Shown here: positions 28,800 through 38,081 of the stretch, one piece after another
Numbering within the stretch: the first letter of the stretch is position 1
How the letters are laid out: each line of letters starts with the position of its first letter
Assembly (NCBI GenBank): GCA_945901855.1
Contig: CAMDLT010000001.1
Coordinates: 93,188 to 157,187 of the forward strand
Reading direction: 5' to 3'
Source of the DNA: Asaia bogorensis
GTDB taxonomy: Bacteria; Pseudomonadota; Alphaproteobacteria; CACIAM-22H2
Length of the DNA: 64,000 nt
Notes under the pieces: generated by a model
What the model was told of the DNA's origin: nothing
The model's input: the letters and a program-made list of their open reading frames with translations, nothing else
Databases searched by the model: none
Made by a program: the position numbers and the translations under genes

Positions 28800-29612
28800 G
28801 TGGCGAAAGCGAACGACAATTTTTTGTGCCGGGCGACGTTGACGGTCGGCGCCGGCAAAGAACGGCTCGCGACGCGCAATTTTGTCGCGGTCGACGAGGC
28901 GGCAGACTGGGCGCTGCTGACGGCCCAGCGCCTCAAGCTCGCCTTGGGCGCGCAGGCTTACGAAAAAATCGACGATGCGCTGGTGATCGATATCGGAGGC
29001 CACGTTGCGGGCGATCCGATATCGGCGAGGCGCGTCGTGTTTGCGGGTTCGCTTGCGGCGGCGACGGTCGAACTCGCCGAGCGCGTGCGCGCGTTCGAGC
29101 GCGACGAGCTGCCGCAATTTCGCAAGGAGGTCGCGGCTCGCATTGCCGCTTCTCGGCGACGCAAATATTGGATTGCGACGGGCGGTGCGGGCACGCTTGC
29201 CGCGGCCGTGCTCGCGGTGCTGCTGTTCCCGCCGATCTTGGATCCCGAGCGCGCAGCCGAGGCGATTTTGTCCGCGCCCCCGCCTGCGCTTGCCGGACGC
29301 TGGGCGCTGGGCAATCCGGCGGCCAACTGCCAGACCAACTATGTCGAGTTTAGCGCACGGCGCTACGAAGCAGTGGTCGGGGCTAGTCGCCAAAATTTTG
29401 CCGCTGCGTACTCCCAACCGACGCCTGATACGATGCGCGTCGAATACGCCCAGGGCGGCATTCGCCTAATCCAAACTTTTCGGTTGCCGGGCGAAAACGG
29501 TCGGATGGTTATCGCAAATGTGGAATCAAGCGATCCCGAAATCGCCGCCGCAGCCAGCCGCGCCATCGGAACGGCCCTGACAAAATGTCCGGCCATCGCC
29601 TCGTCGCAATAG
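28800..29612 (+). CDS. Membrane-anchored protein of unknown function
   Basis: This 270-residue protein, GTG start, has a cytoplasmic-looking N-terminal half (residues 1-120), one membrane helix (about 124-145: [20 protein letters not shown]) and a soluble C-terminal part with two cysteines and [22 protein letters not shown] that resembles small periplasmic ligand-binding-like beta domains. I do not recognise a family. It stands 32 bp after prfC and 180 bp before the cold-shock gene. Codon use matches its neighbours, so it is a real gene. Confidence 0.7.
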   Translation: MAKANDNFLCRATLTVGAGKERLATRNFVAVDEAADWALLTAQRLKLALGAQAYEKIDDALVIDIGGHVAGDPISARRVVFAGSLAAATVELAERVRAFERDELPQFRKEVAARIAASRRRKYWIATGGAGTLAAAVLAVLLFPPILDPERAAEAILSAPPPALAGRWALGNPAANCQTNYVEFSARRYEAVVGASRQNFAAAYSQPTPDTMRVEYAQGGIRLIQTFRLPGENGRMVIANVESSDPEIAAAASRAIGTALTKCPAIASSQ

Positions 29613-29791
29613 ATCGCGTCGTCGCTAAGATACTAAAAATAGTCTATTTTTTATGTTTTTGCGAAATGCAGATCAGGGGGCTACGCCGCACTGCGATCGC
29701 GCGGGCCAGATCCCCGAATCGCGCTTGTTGCTTATTTTTTGCTAAGCGGTTATTGACATGTGCGTCTAACGTTATCTCAGGAGCGATCAAT

Positions 29792-30001
29792 ATGCCCGTC
29801 GGTACGGTTAAGTGGTTCAATGGCACCAAAGGTTACGGCTTCATCCAGCCGGAATCCGGGGGCGCCGATGTGTTCGTCCATATCTCGGCGGTCGAACGCG
29901 CCGGGCTTCGCGGCCTGAACGAAGGCCAGAAGGTGTCGTACGAAGAAAAGCCCGATCCCAAGAAGGGCAAGACTTCGGCTGACAATCTGAAAGTCATCTA
30001 A
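29792..30001 (+). CDS. Cold-shock domain protein (CspA family)
   Basis: This 69-residue single cold-shock domain has RNP1 (KGYGFIQ) and RNP2 (VFVHI) RNA-binding motifs and the family start [11 protein letters not shown]. It melts RNA secondary structure as an RNA chaperone. A strong AGGAG ribosome site precedes the ATG, and a TTGACA at 29753-29758 may be its -35 box, though no clear -10 follows. The upstream 180 bp is A+T-rich. Two hairpins follow the stop. Confidence 0.95.
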   Translation: MPVGTVKWFNGTKGYGFIQPESGGADVFVHISAVERAGLRGLNEGQKVSYEEKPDPKKGKTSADNLKVI

Positions 30002-30016
30002 GCCAATTCACGGCTT

Positions 30017-30038
30017 CGCAAGCCCTCGCAGGCTTGCG
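30017..30038 (+). terminator. Hairpin after the cold-shock gene
   Basis: CGCAAGCC (30017-30024) pairs with GGCTTGCG (30031-30038) around a 6-base loop, 16 bp past the stop codon. It precedes a second, better hairpin, so the two may act together at the mRNA 3' end. Confidence 0.5.
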
Positions 30039-30046
30039 GCAACGAC

Positions 30047-30078
30047 GCGCCCCGCCTTTCAAGGTTGGGGCGCTTCTT
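30047..30078 (+). terminator. Intrinsic-type terminator of the cold-shock gene
   Basis: GCGCCCC (30047-30053) pairs with GGGGCGC (30067-30073), with inner CCTT/AAGG pairing extending the stem, followed by TTCTT. This is the clearest terminator-like element for the cold-shock transcript. Confidence 0.6.
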
Positions 30079-30137
30079 GCGGTTTGGTGTTCGATTACGC
30101 TGCGATAATGTTTTCGTTTGGTTTGCTGAAAAGCGAG

Positions 30138-31025
30138 CTATGCGCGAACGTAAGCAAGAGCCAACAAAAGTTGGCCAGTCATCGTCTCGCCTGGCATCAG
30201 ATTTTTAGTTCCAGTCTCGCGCTGCCCAGCAGCTGCGAGATTGAAGCCGTTTGCGACGTGCGAAACGGGTTCCAAACACAGATAGTTGATGCTTGGCGGC
30301 CGATGGACAACCATATGTCCGATGGGCTCGTTGGCGTGCAGATCTATGCGCAGGCCAGTGCCGGTTTCGAGCGAAGTATGCCCCTGCCAGCCACCTAGAT
30401 AGCGCGTGCCGCCTTGCGCATCGAGCGCAAGCCCATGTGGCGGTCCCGGTGCCACCTCGCCGGTAGCGACATTGGCATCGTTCTGCAGCCATTCACTCGC
30501 TGCGCTTAACGCGATTGTCGGATCGCCGTTGATCAGGAAATAGGGGTGCCAGCCGATCCCGGCGGGCGCACGGCGCGAATCGGTATTTTCGACGGCAATC
30601 TCGATGCCGAGCCGCGTATCCTCAACCCAAAATCTTTGCGTTGCATGGAATGCCCAAGGCCAGTGCGCATCGGGCACGTGCGTGTAGCTAATTGCGAGCG
30701 TCTCGGCGCTTTGTGCTTGCACGTGCCACGTTCGCAGATGTGCATGGCCATGCAACGTGTGCGGGATTGCGTCGGGATGCGGGACGAGTTCGTAATCGAG
30801 CCCGTCATGGCGCAGCCGCGCATTCTGGATACGGTTCGAATAGGGCACCAGCGGATAGGCCCCGCCTTTGGGCCAGCGCGGCGGCAGGGTCGGATCTCTG
30901 CCGATGGGCACGAGCGCATCGTGCCAGACGCCGTCGGCGTTGAGTTGCAGGCGCGACAAGCGACCGCCCAACTCGGGCATTGCTTCGACACGCAGCGCGG
31001 AATTGCCAAATTCTATAAGTTCCAT
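30138..31025 (-). CDS. Aldose 1-epimerase family protein
   Basis: This 295-residue galactose-mutarotase-fold protein shows YPLVPYSNRIQNARL, the catalytic-histidine segment LHGHAHLRTWHV and GIGWHPYFLI. It would interconvert anomers of a hexose or a related sugar. The ATG at 31025 gives MELIEFGNSALRVEAMPELGG, the expected N-terminal strands. It follows the FAD-linked oxidase gene by 10 bp on the same strand, hinting at joint use, although no sugar pathway genes are near. Confidence 0.85.
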   Translation of the reverse strand: MELIEFGNSALRVEAMPELGGRLSRLQLNADGVWHDALVPIGRDPTLPPRWPKGGAYPLVPYSNRIQNARLRHDGLDYELVPHPDAIPHTLHGHAHLRTWHVQAQSAETLAISYTHVPDAHWPWAFHATQRFWVEDTRLGIEIAVENTDSRRAPAGIGWHPYFLINGDPTIALSAASEWLQNDANVATGEVAPGPPHGLALDAQGGTRYLGGWQGHTSLETGTGLRIDLHANEPIGHMVVHRPPSINYLCLEPVSHVANGFNLAAAGQRETGTKNLMPGETMTGQLLLALAYVRA

Positions 31026-31035
31026 CGCTTGCACT

Positions 31036-32448
31036 TTAAACTCTGGCGGATGGGTCCGCACGCATATCCGCATGCCAGCCCGAGGTACCAAGACTCGTCT
31101 TCAGTGCGGCCGATTCGCCCGTCGTCAAATCGATTTTGCCCGGATTGAGCAACCCGTGCGGGTCCATGCGCCGCGCGAACGCAAAATCCGCATCGGTGAG
31201 CGTTTTGATGCCGACATTGCGAATCGACGTGGTGTGTGAGTTTGCCACTTGTCCGCCTGCGGCTTGTACTTGCGCGACGATTGCGGCCATTTGCGCCTCG
31301 TTCTCGTAGACGAACAACGGCGATCCGACCGCGACCAAGCGCCCCTGCGCTTTCTGGAACTCGAGCCGGAACGGCAGCCGCCCCGCAAACTGCGGATGCA
31401 GTCCGCCAATCTGGGCACACAAATCAGGGGCGGCGAACATCGTTTGCACGCTGGTGAATTTTGGATTGCTCTTCTGGACTTGCAGCAGACTATGGCCGTA
31501 GCAGAATTTGTAGAGCGGCTCGCCGTAAGGTCCGTTGCCCTCAAATGCCGAATGGGCAAGCCTGCCGCGAAACGCGCCGACCAGTTCGACGAGCTCGTCC
31601 AAATGTTGAGCCGCGACCATCGTATTCAGCATCGTGTGCCCGGCCGGTACCAATCCCGCCAAACCCGCCATCAATGTCGGAATCGGCCATTCTTGCAGCG
31701 ACAAAGCTTTCAACAGCAGCCCATCTTCGTGGCCGAGCCGCACGGCGCAGGCCAGTGCGGATGCAAAATCAGGAAAGCAAAAGATCGCTTCGTGCCAGTC
31801 CCAAGCGGGTGCCAAGGGCATTTCGATTTCGACGATCAGCCCGTTGGTGCCGTAGGCATGGTGGGCGAGCAGCACGTCGTGCCCGCGAAGCTCGACATAG
31901 CGCGGGTTTTCTTCGACGCTCAAAAGCCCGATCGACGCGATATTGCCGCGATCGCGCAGCAATCCCCATCGGATGCTGCCGATGCCGCCCGATCCGCCGG
32001 CGACAAAACCGGCTAACGTCGAATCGTGGCGCGTCGAAGGATGGATGCGCAACTCGACGCCATCTTTGCGCAGATCGTTGTCGAGCGCTGCCATGTTCGT
32101 ACCCGATAGGGCGCGCATGCGGGTGCGGTCGCTGCCGACAATGCCCGCATAATTGCGAAAATCGACCAGCACGCCGCCTGCCAGCGGCACGCTTTGGCCG
32201 TAATTGGCCGTGCCGCCGCCGCGCGCGATGAGCGGCACGCGGTGCCGGACGGCAGCTTTTATGATCGTGACGATTTCGGCGCGATCGCGCGGAGCGACGG
32301 CGCCGTCGGCCACGCGCCCGCGCAAGGATTTGCGCAGCAACGGGCTGACCGTCGACCAATCGCGGCTCATCGCCTTCAAGGTCTGCGGATCGTCGACGAA
32401 GGCGAGGCCGTCGAGGTCGGCGCGAAAAGCGGCCAGATCGGGTTTCAT
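31036..32448 (-). CDS. FAD-linked oxidase/dehydrogenase (PCMH-type, GlcD-like)
   Basis: This 470-residue protein has the FAD-binding PCMH fold: RHRVPLIARGGGTANYGQSVPLAGGVLVDFR near residue 75, then SGTNMAALDNDL, TLAGFVAGGSGGIGS and a C-terminal RRMDPHGLLNPGKID typical of glycolate/lactate-type oxidases. It oxidises a hydroxy or alcohol substrate with FAD; none can be named. No signal peptide or iron-sulfur cysteines are seen. It is divergent from the NMT1-type binding-protein gene across 87 bp, so it may be co-regulated with the importer and Rieske genes. The start at 32448 is the most upstream ATG; MSRDWST 27 codons later is an alternative. Confidence 0.83.
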   Translation of the reverse strand: MKPDLAAFRADLDGLAFVDDPQTLKAMSRDWSTVSPLLRKSLRGRVADGAVAPRDRAEIVTIIKAAVRHRVPLIARGGGTANYGQSVPLAGGVLVDFRNYAGIVGSDRTRMRALSGTNMAALDNDLRKDGVELRIHPSTRHDSTLAGFVAGGSGGIGSIRWGLLRDRGNIASIGLLSVEENPRYVELRGHDVLLAHHAYGTNGLIVEIEMPLAPAWDWHEAIFCFPDFASALACAVRLGHEDGLLLKALSLQEWPIPTLMAGLAGLVPAGHTMLNTMVAAQHLDELVELVGAFRGRLAHSAFEGNGPYGEPLYKFCYGHSLLQVQKSNPKFTSVQTMFAAPDLCAQIGGLHPQFAGRLPFRLEFQKAQGRLVAVGSPLFVYENEAQMAAIVAQVQAAGGQVANSHTTSIRNVGIKTLTDADFAFARRMDPHGLLNPGKIDLTTGESAALKTSLGTSGWHADMRADPSARV

Positions 32449-32535
32449 CGTCCCCGGCCATGCAACATCGACGCCATCAGTGGCACAAAGTTTGCTGAAA
32501 GAGACAATGTTGGCCCCTTTCCAAGGAGTGCTTCG

Positions 32536-33519
32536 ATGATCGCCCGCTACGCAAAAATTTTGGCAGCGCTGGCCGTGTTGGCGGCGCCTGCGACCGTGCA
32601 AGCCCAAGAAAAGATGACCTTCTTGAGCAGCTGGCGTGCCCAGGCCGAACATGGCGGCTACTACCAAGCCGTCGCGACGGGGCTCTACAAAGCATGCGGC
32701 TTGGATGTGTCGATCAGGATGGGCGGCCCCGGTACGGACGCCAAAGCGCTGCTTGCGGGCGGGGCAGTCGACGGCATCATGGGCTCCTTTACGGACGATC
32801 CGTTCCGTTTGAACGAGGCGGGCTTCGCGGCCCAAGCCGTCATGGCGTCGTTCCAGAAAACGCCGCAAATTTTGATGACGCATCCGGGCAACGGCATCGC
32901 CAAGCTTGAAGACATGCGCGGCCGTCCGATCATGATCGGGCAAAGTTCGCGCACGACATTCTGGCCGTTTTTGCGCGCGCGATACGGTTTCTCAGACGGA
33001 CAAATCCGTGCCTATAACTTCCAGATGGGGCCCTGGCTTGTCGATCGCACGGCGATCCAGCAGGGATTTGTGTCGAGCGAACCTTTCAAGGTGCGCACCG
33101 AAGCGAATATCGAGCCGACCGTCTTCATGCTGTCGGATCTCGGCTATCTCAGCTACTCGTCGATGCCGATCTTTCCGACCAAGACGGTTCGCGAGAAGCC
33201 GCGCGCGATCCAGTGCTTCGTCGATGCGACGATCCAGGGCTGGATCGATTATTTCAAGGACCCCGCAGCCGCCAACGTCCTCATCAAGCGCGACAATCCC
33301 GACAATACCGACGCGCTGATTGCCTTTGCGGTCGAGAAAATGAAGCACTATGGCATCGTCGAAACCGACGATACAAAACGCTTGGGCATCGGGACCATGT
33401 CGGAGGATCGATTCCGCAGACATTTCGAGATGATGCGCGACGAAGGCCTCTACAAACCCGATTTCAATTGGCGCTCGGCCTTCACGCTCGACTTCGTCAA
33501 CAAGCGATTCGGCCTCTAG
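32536..33519 (+). CDS. ABC importer periplasmic binding protein, NMT1/THI5-like
   Basis: This 327-residue protein has a signal peptide (MIARYAKILAALAVLAAP, cleaved after VQA) and the SsuA/NMT1 two-lobed fold (FLSSWRAQAEHGGYYQA, GLYKACGLDVSIRMGGP). Such proteins bind aliphatic sulfonates, taurine, pyrimidine precursors or aromatic acids. A strong AAGGAG ribosome site precedes the ATG. Downstream come two Rieske oxygenases and the matching permease and ATPase, so it probably captures the oxygenase substrate. Confidence 0.9.
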   Translation: MIARYAKILAALAVLAAPATVQAQEKMTFLSSWRAQAEHGGYYQAVATGLYKACGLDVSIRMGGPGTDAKALLAGGAVDGIMGSFTDDPFRLNEAGFAAQAVMASFQKTPQILMTHPGNGIAKLEDMRGRPIMIGQSSRTTFWPFLRARYGFSDGQIRAYNFQMGPWLVDRTAIQQGFVSSEPFKVRTEANIEPTVFMLSDLGYLSYSSMPIFPTKTVREKPRAIQCFVDATIQGWIDYFKDPAAANVLIKRDNPDNTDALIAFAVEKMKHYGIVETDDTKRLGIGTMSEDRFRRHFEMMRDEGLYKPDFNWRSAFTLDFVNKRFGL

Positions 33520-33539
33520 CCCGCACGCGGAGAAACAGC

Positions 33540-34577
33540 ATGCTCGTCACCAAGCAACCCGTCCTGCGCCGGTTTTGGTATCCGATCCTGCCCGTCGGCA
33601 AGCTCGGCGACGCGCCCTATGGATTCACGCTGCTCGGCACGCCGATCGTCTTGTGGCGGCGCGCCGATGGCAGTATTGCGTGCATCGAAGATCGCTGCTG
33701 CCATCGCTCGGCCAAGCTGTCGCTCGGCTATTTGCAGGATGGCAATGTCGTGTGCGGCTACCATGGCTGGACGTTCGACGCGTCGGGCAAATGCGTGCGC
33801 ATTCCCCAGCGCGAGAACCCGACTGCGACGGGCAATATGCGGGTCGAAGGTTTCCGCGCAGTCGAACGCTACGGCCATGTGTGGGTGGCTTTGGGCGAAC
33901 CGCTTGCCGATTTGCCGTATATCCCCGAGGCGGACGAGCCGGACCTGCGCAAGATCGACCAGTTTTTCGAACCGTGGAAAATCGGCGCGCTGCGCTTGAT
34001 GGAAAACTCGTTCGACAACGCGCACGTAGCTTTTACGCATCGCAAAAGCTTCGGCGAAGCGTCTGAACCGATTCCGGCCAAGAACGAGCTCGAAGAATAC
34101 GATTACGGCTTCCATCTGCGCGCCGAAATTCCTGTGAAAATCCGCGGCGATCTGGCCACCAAGGTTTTGAGCGCGGGCGAAGGCGATACGCTGCGCAAGC
34201 TGAAAAACACGTGGTTCATGCCATTCGTTCGCCGACTTGGCATCACCTATCCCAATGGGCTGCGCCACACGATCATTACCGCCGCAACGCCGATGACGGA
34301 CGACACGACAATGCTCGTGCAATGGTGCTACCGCTCCGATACCGAAGCCCAGGCGCCCGCCGCCGACATCGTGGCGTTCGATCGGCAGGTGACGCTCGAA
34401 GACAAGGTGATCCTCGAATCGTGTGACCCCGACGTCCCGCTCGACGAGCGGTTCGAACAGCATATGCCCAGCGACATGCCGGGTCTGCGCATGCGCCGGA
34501 TGCTGCGCGACTTGCTGGCCCGCCACGGCGAGCAGGAAGTCACGAACCACCGCCGTTCTGCCGCCGCGGCCGAATAG
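33540..34577 (+). CDS. Rieske non-heme iron oxygenase, alpha subunit (first copy)
   Basis: This 345-residue protein has the [2Fe-2S] Rieske site as C53-C54-H55 (CxH) and C72-x2-H75 in VVCGYHGWTFD, and the mononuclear iron ligands D159, H162 and H167 in ENSFDNAHVAFTH. It belongs to the class that hydroxylates or demethylates small aromatic or aliphatic acids using electrons from a reductase. No reductase or ferredoxin gene is in the cluster, so it must borrow one. It starts with RBS GGAGA 21 bp after the binding-protein gene. Confidence 0.92.
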   Translation: MLVTKQPVLRRFWYPILPVGKLGDAPYGFTLLGTPIVLWRRADGSIACIEDRCCHRSAKLSLGYLQDGNVVCGYHGWTFDASGKCVRIPQRENPTATGNMRVEGFRAVERYGHVWVALGEPLADLPYIPEADEPDLRKIDQFFEPWKIGALRLMENSFDNAHVAFTHRKSFGEASEPIPAKNELEEYDYGFHLRAEIPVKIRGDLATKVLSAGEGDTLRKLKNTWFMPFVRRLGITYPNGLRHTIITAATPMTDDTTMLVQWCYRSDTEAQAPAADIVAFDRQVTLEDKVILESCDPDVPLDERFEQHMPSDMPGLRMRRMLRDLLARHGEQEVTNHRRSAAAAE

Positions 34578-34598
34578 CGTCGATCCGAAGGACTCGCC

Positions 34599-35645
34599 AT
34601 GCTGCCGACCCGACAAAAAGTGCTGCGCCGTTTTTGGTACCCGATCCTGCGCGCGAGCCACCTCGATGCCGGGCCGCAGTCCTTTACGCTGCTGGGCGAA
34701 GCGATCGTGGTATGGCGCAAGCCCGACGGCACGCCCGCGGCGATCGCCGACCGCTGCTGCCATCGCACGGCAAAATTGTCGCTGGGCCATCTCGATCCGG
34801 GCGGCAATATCGTGTGCGGCTATCATGGCTGGACGTTCGATTGCACGGGCAAATGCGTGCGCATCCCGCAGCGCGAAAACCCCGAAGCGACCGGCCGCAT
34901 CGCGGTCGAGGGTTACCGGGCGGTTGAGCGCTATGGGCATATCTGGGTGGCGCTCGACGAACCTTTGTGCGATCTGCCGCGCATCCCGGAGGCCGAAGAG
35001 TCGGGATTTCGCCGCGTCGATCAATTCCACGAAGAATGGGCGATCGGCGCGCTGCGCTTGATGGAAAATTCTTTCGACGTGGCGCATCCGGCCTTCGTGC
35101 ATCGCAGCACGTTCGGCGATGCCTCGCGCCCGCTGCCGCCGACAATGCCGACCGTCGTCGAAGGCGATTGGGGTTTCGACTATTTTGTCGAAAGCGAAGT
35201 ATCGGTGCGCGGCAGCGAAGCAGCAGACACCCTCAAAGTCGCCGAAGGCACCACCACGCGTCGGCGTACGAACACTTGGTACATGCCTTTCGTACGGCGC
35301 TTGGGCATTTCGTACCCCAATGGCTTGCGCCACACGATCGTCACGGCCGCAACGCCGATCGCCGACGACCGCACGATGCTGGTGCAGTTTTGTTTTCGCA
35401 ACGACACCGAGGAGATGGTCTCGAGCGAACAGGTCATCGCCTTCGATCGCAAAATCGTCGACGAGGACCGCCTTGTCCTGGAAGGGTGCGCCTACGATGT
35501 GCCGCTGTCGGTCGTCGATGGCGAGGAATTCCATATGCCGTCCGACCGGCCGGGCCTTGTGATGCGGCGCAAGCTGCTCGATCTTCTCGCTGCGCACGGC
35601 GAGCGCGAACAGCGCGCCAACCCTGCAAGCGCGGCAGCCGAATGA
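34599..35645 (+). CDS. Rieske non-heme iron oxygenase, alpha subunit (second copy)
   Basis: This 348-residue protein is a close paralogue of the gene just upstream: both share RFWYPIL, SFTLLG, DRCCHR-AKLSLG, CVRIPQRENP and ALRLMENSFD. Ligands are C53/H55, C73/H76 and D160/H163/H168. All key residues are intact in both copies, so both are likely active. It starts 22 bp after the first and its stop overlaps the permease start. Side-chain differences (for example SFDVAHPAF against SFDNAHVAF) suggest diverged substrates or reactions. Confidence 0.92.
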   Translation: MLPTRQKVLRRFWYPILRASHLDAGPQSFTLLGEAIVVWRKPDGTPAAIADRCCHRTAKLSLGHLDPGGNIVCGYHGWTFDCTGKCVRIPQRENPEATGRIAVEGYRAVERYGHIWVALDEPLCDLPRIPEAEESGFRRVDQFHEEWAIGALRLMENSFDVAHPAFVHRSTFGDASRPLPPTMPTVVEGDWGFDYFVESEVSVRGSEAADTLKVAEGTTTRRRTNTWYMPFVRRLGISYPNGLRHTIVTAATPIADDRTMLVQFCFRNDTEEMVSSEQVIAFDRKIVDEDRLVLEGCAYDVPLSVVDGEEFHMPSDRPGLVMRRKLLDLLAAHGEREQRANPASAAAE

Positions 35646-36442
35646 TATCGGCGGTATGGCAGCGCCATTCGCGCTATCTGCTGCCCTTTGGCGCCGGGCT
35701 GGCGTTCCTGGCATTTTGGGAATGGGCGGTGGCGGCGTGGAACGTGCCAAAATTCGTGCTGCCCGCTCCCAGCATGATCGCGGCGGCACTCGTCAGCGAC
35801 GGTCCTTCGCTGCTGCGCTCGCTGTGGTTCACGACCAAAGTTACGCTCGGTGCCTTCACCTTCGCCGTCGTTACGGGAATGGCTCTGGGCGTGCTGTTTA
35901 CGCTCAATCGAACGCTCGAGCGCACGCTCTGGCCCTACGCGGTGATGCTGCAGGTAACGCCGGTCGTGGCGATAGCGCCGTTGGTCATCATTTGGGTCGG
36001 GTTTGAGAAGCTTTGGCTGGCCCTGCTGATTCTCGCCTGGCTCGTTGCGTTTTTCCCGATCTTGTCGAACACAACGATCGGCCTCGCCTCGGCCGATCAC
36101 GGGCTCAAAAATTTGTTCGAGCTTTATGGCGCCTCGCGCTGGAAGCGCTTCCGCTATTTGCAGTTGCCTTCGGCGTTGCCCTATATTTTGGGCGGCGTGC
36201 GGGTTTCGGGCGGGCTTGCGCTGATCGGCGCCGTGGTGGCCGAATTCGTCGCGGGCTCTGGCACAGCGACGGGACTTGCCTGGCGCATCGTGGAAAGCGG
36301 CAACATGCTCAATGTGCCGCGCATGTTCGCGGCTTTGCTGATGCTGTCGGTCTTTGGCATCGTGCTGTTCTATCTGACTATGTGGCTCCAATGGGCGCTT
36401 TTGCATCGCTGGCACGAGAGCCAGACGCGGCGTGAGAATTGA
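35642..36442 (+). CDS. ABC importer permease, SsuC/TauC-like
   Basis: This 266-residue protein has about six membrane helices and the EAA-type loop ELYGASRWKRFRYLQLPSALP that docks with the ATPase. The family carries the NMT1-type substrates. Start overlaps the second Rieske gene (ATGA); the ATPase follows. With the binding protein it completes an importer split around the oxygenases. Confidence 0.92.
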   Translation: MISAVWQRHSRYLLPFGAGLAFLAFWEWAVAAWNVPKFVLPAPSMIAAALVSDGPSLLRSLWFTTKVTLGAFTFAVVTGMALGVLFTLNRTLERTLWPYAVMLQVTPVVAIAPLVIIWVGFEKLWLALLILAWLVAFFPILSNTTIGLASADHGLKNLFELYGASRWKRFRYLQLPSALPYILGGVRVSGGLALIGAVVAEFVAGSGTATGLAWRIVESGNMLNVPRMFAALLMLSVFGIVLFYLTMWLQWALLHRWHESQTRREN

Positions 36443-36447
36443 GCGCC

Positions 36448-37260
36448 ATGCCCGATACGACCCCCGATCCGCGTCCTCTCGTGCGCCTGGCTGGCATCCG
36501 CAAGGTTTTTTCGAACGGCACCGAGGCCATTCGTGGCCTCGATCTCGACATTCGCGGCGGCGAGTTCGTTTCGTTGCTAGGTCCGTCGGGCTGCGGCAAA
36601 TCGACCGTCTTGCGCATGATCGCGGGGCTGGGCGAGCCCACCGAAGGGAGCATCGACTGGCCGACCTCGCAATACGACGCGGCCGGCCGACCCGAGCGCG
36701 AACTGGGTTTTGTATTTCAGGAGCCGACGCTGATGCCGTGGGCGACGGTATTCGACAACGTGGCGTTGCCCTTCACGCTCAAGGATCGGCCCAAGGGCGA
36801 CATGCCGGAGCGCGTACGCGAAGCGCTCGCCATGGTCGGGCTCGAAAAATTCGCGCAATCCTATCCGCGCGAATTGTCGGGCGGTATGAAGATGCGCGTA
36901 TCGATCGCGCGCGCGCTCGTGCTGCGCCCCAAAGTGCTGCTGATGGACGAACCGTTCGCGGCGCTTGACGAAATCACGCGCTTCAAGCTCAACAACGATC
37001 TGCTGCGGCTGTGGGAGAAGCAGCAATGGACGGTCGTCTTCGTGACGCACAGCGTCTACGAAAGCGTCTATTTGTCCACGCGCATCGTGGTCATGGCCGC
37101 GCGTCCTGGCCGCGTGGTCGGCGAACTTGCGGTCGACGCCCCGTATCCGCGCGGCACCGACTTTCGAACCTCCGCGCCCTACAATGCGCTCTGCCGCGAC
37201 GTGTCGGATCTCCTCGATGCGGCCATGCAGACCGACCCGCTTGCCGAAATCGAGCATTGA
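36448..37260 (+). CDS. ABC importer ATPase, SsuB/TauB-like
   Basis: This 270-residue ATPase has Walker A LGPSGCGKST, signature ELSGGMKMRVSIARAL, Walker B VLLMDEPFAALDE and H-loop FVTHSVYESV. It powers the permease encoded just upstream. The ATG at 36448 is used; a TTG at 36439 overlapping the permease stop is possible and would add three residues. It is followed 2 bp later by a racemase-fold enzyme gene. Confidence 0.92.
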   Translation: MPDTTPDPRPLVRLAGIRKVFSNGTEAIRGLDLDIRGGEFVSLLGPSGCGKSTVLRMIAGLGEPTEGSIDWPTSQYDAAGRPERELGFVFQEPTLMPWATVFDNVALPFTLKDRPKGDMPERVREALAMVGLEKFAQSYPRELSGGMKMRVSIARALVLRPKVLLMDEPFAALDEITRFKLNNDLLRLWEKQQWTVVFVTHSVYESVYLSTRIVVMAARPGRVVGELAVDAPYPRGTDFRTSAPYNALCRDVSDLLDAAMQTDPLAEIEH

Positions 37261-37262
37261 CG

Positions 37263-37991
37263 ATGGGCTATGCCGACCAAATCAAGTTCCTGGCCACTGT
37301 TACGCCGTCGGGCAACACGGTCGTCGAGCGTGTAACGCTGGCAATCCTTGCGCAGACACCGCAAGTCTCTCCGCATTTTTCGCGTAGCGCCGTATTCGGT
37401 GCCAGCGACCCGTTCCCCGACGGTTACGATCTGGCCTCGATGGTCGGAGCCGCGACGTTGCTGGGCCACGCCAAGCCCGACCTGATTGTCTGGAACGGCT
37501 CCAAGGGCGGCTCCGTCGGGCTCGACGCCGAGCGCGACATGCTGGCGCGTCTGTCGCATGCCGCCGGATGCCCTGCGACCAGTTCGCTTATCGCCACGCT
37601 CGATGTTTTGGGCCAAAGCGGCGCGAAGCGATTGGGTTTTGTGACCCCATATGTTGACGCCTACCAAGCCAAGGTCGAGCGCAATTTTGCCGCATGGGGG
37701 TTCGAGACGGTCGTGCGCGAGAATTCGCGCATTGCCGATAATTTGACCTACGCGAGCGTCCCGTTGGATACCATTTTGGCAATGGCGCGCCGCGCGGCCG
37801 TTGCCAAGCCAGATGCGCTGGTCGGCTGGTGCACCAACTTCCCGACTGCTTTGGTAGCTGCCCAGATCGAAACAGAGACTGGAATACCGTTTTACGACGC
37901 GACCTCCATCGTTGTCTGGCGGGCCTTGCGTCTGCTCGGGGTCGAAACGCGCCATATCCGCGATTGGGGCGCGGTGTTCGCGCGCGACTGA
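37263..37991 (+). CDS. Asp/Glu racemase-fold enzyme with a single active-site cysteine
   Basis: This 242-residue protein resembles maleate isomerases and arylmalonate decarboxylases. The family has two cysteines; here the first site reads WNGSKGGS (residues 77-84) with no cysteine, while the second is kept as C190 in VGWCTNFPT. Arylmalonate decarboxylase also lacks the first cysteine (glycine) and keeps the second, so decarboxylation of a malonate-type acid is a reasonable but unproven idea. It is 2 bp from the ATPase gene and precedes a second importer operon after a 90-bp gap with a strong RBS (AAGGAG). Confidence 0.72.
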   Translation: MGYADQIKFLATVTPSGNTVVERVTLAILAQTPQVSPHFSRSAVFGASDPFPDGYDLASMVGAATLLGHAKPDLIVWNGSKGGSVGLDAERDMLARLSHAAGCPATSSLIATLDVLGQSGAKRLGFVTPYVDAYQAKVERNFAAWGFETVVRENSRIADNLTYASVPLDTILAMARRAAVAKPDALVGWCTNFPTALVAAQIETETGIPFYDATSIVVWRALRLLGVETRHIRDWGAVFARD

Positions 37992-38081
37992 CCAGTTTGG
38001 CACATGGGTTGCTTCGTCGGACGCGGGGGGCCATTTCGGCCGCATTCGCGCTTTTTACCGTGTCCTTAAAAGGAGACCGCA

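Noticed and set aside
33540..35645. Possible frameshifted or broken Rieske gene split in two
   Set aside because: Both copies have full length, separate starts and complete iron ligands, so this is a tandem duplication.
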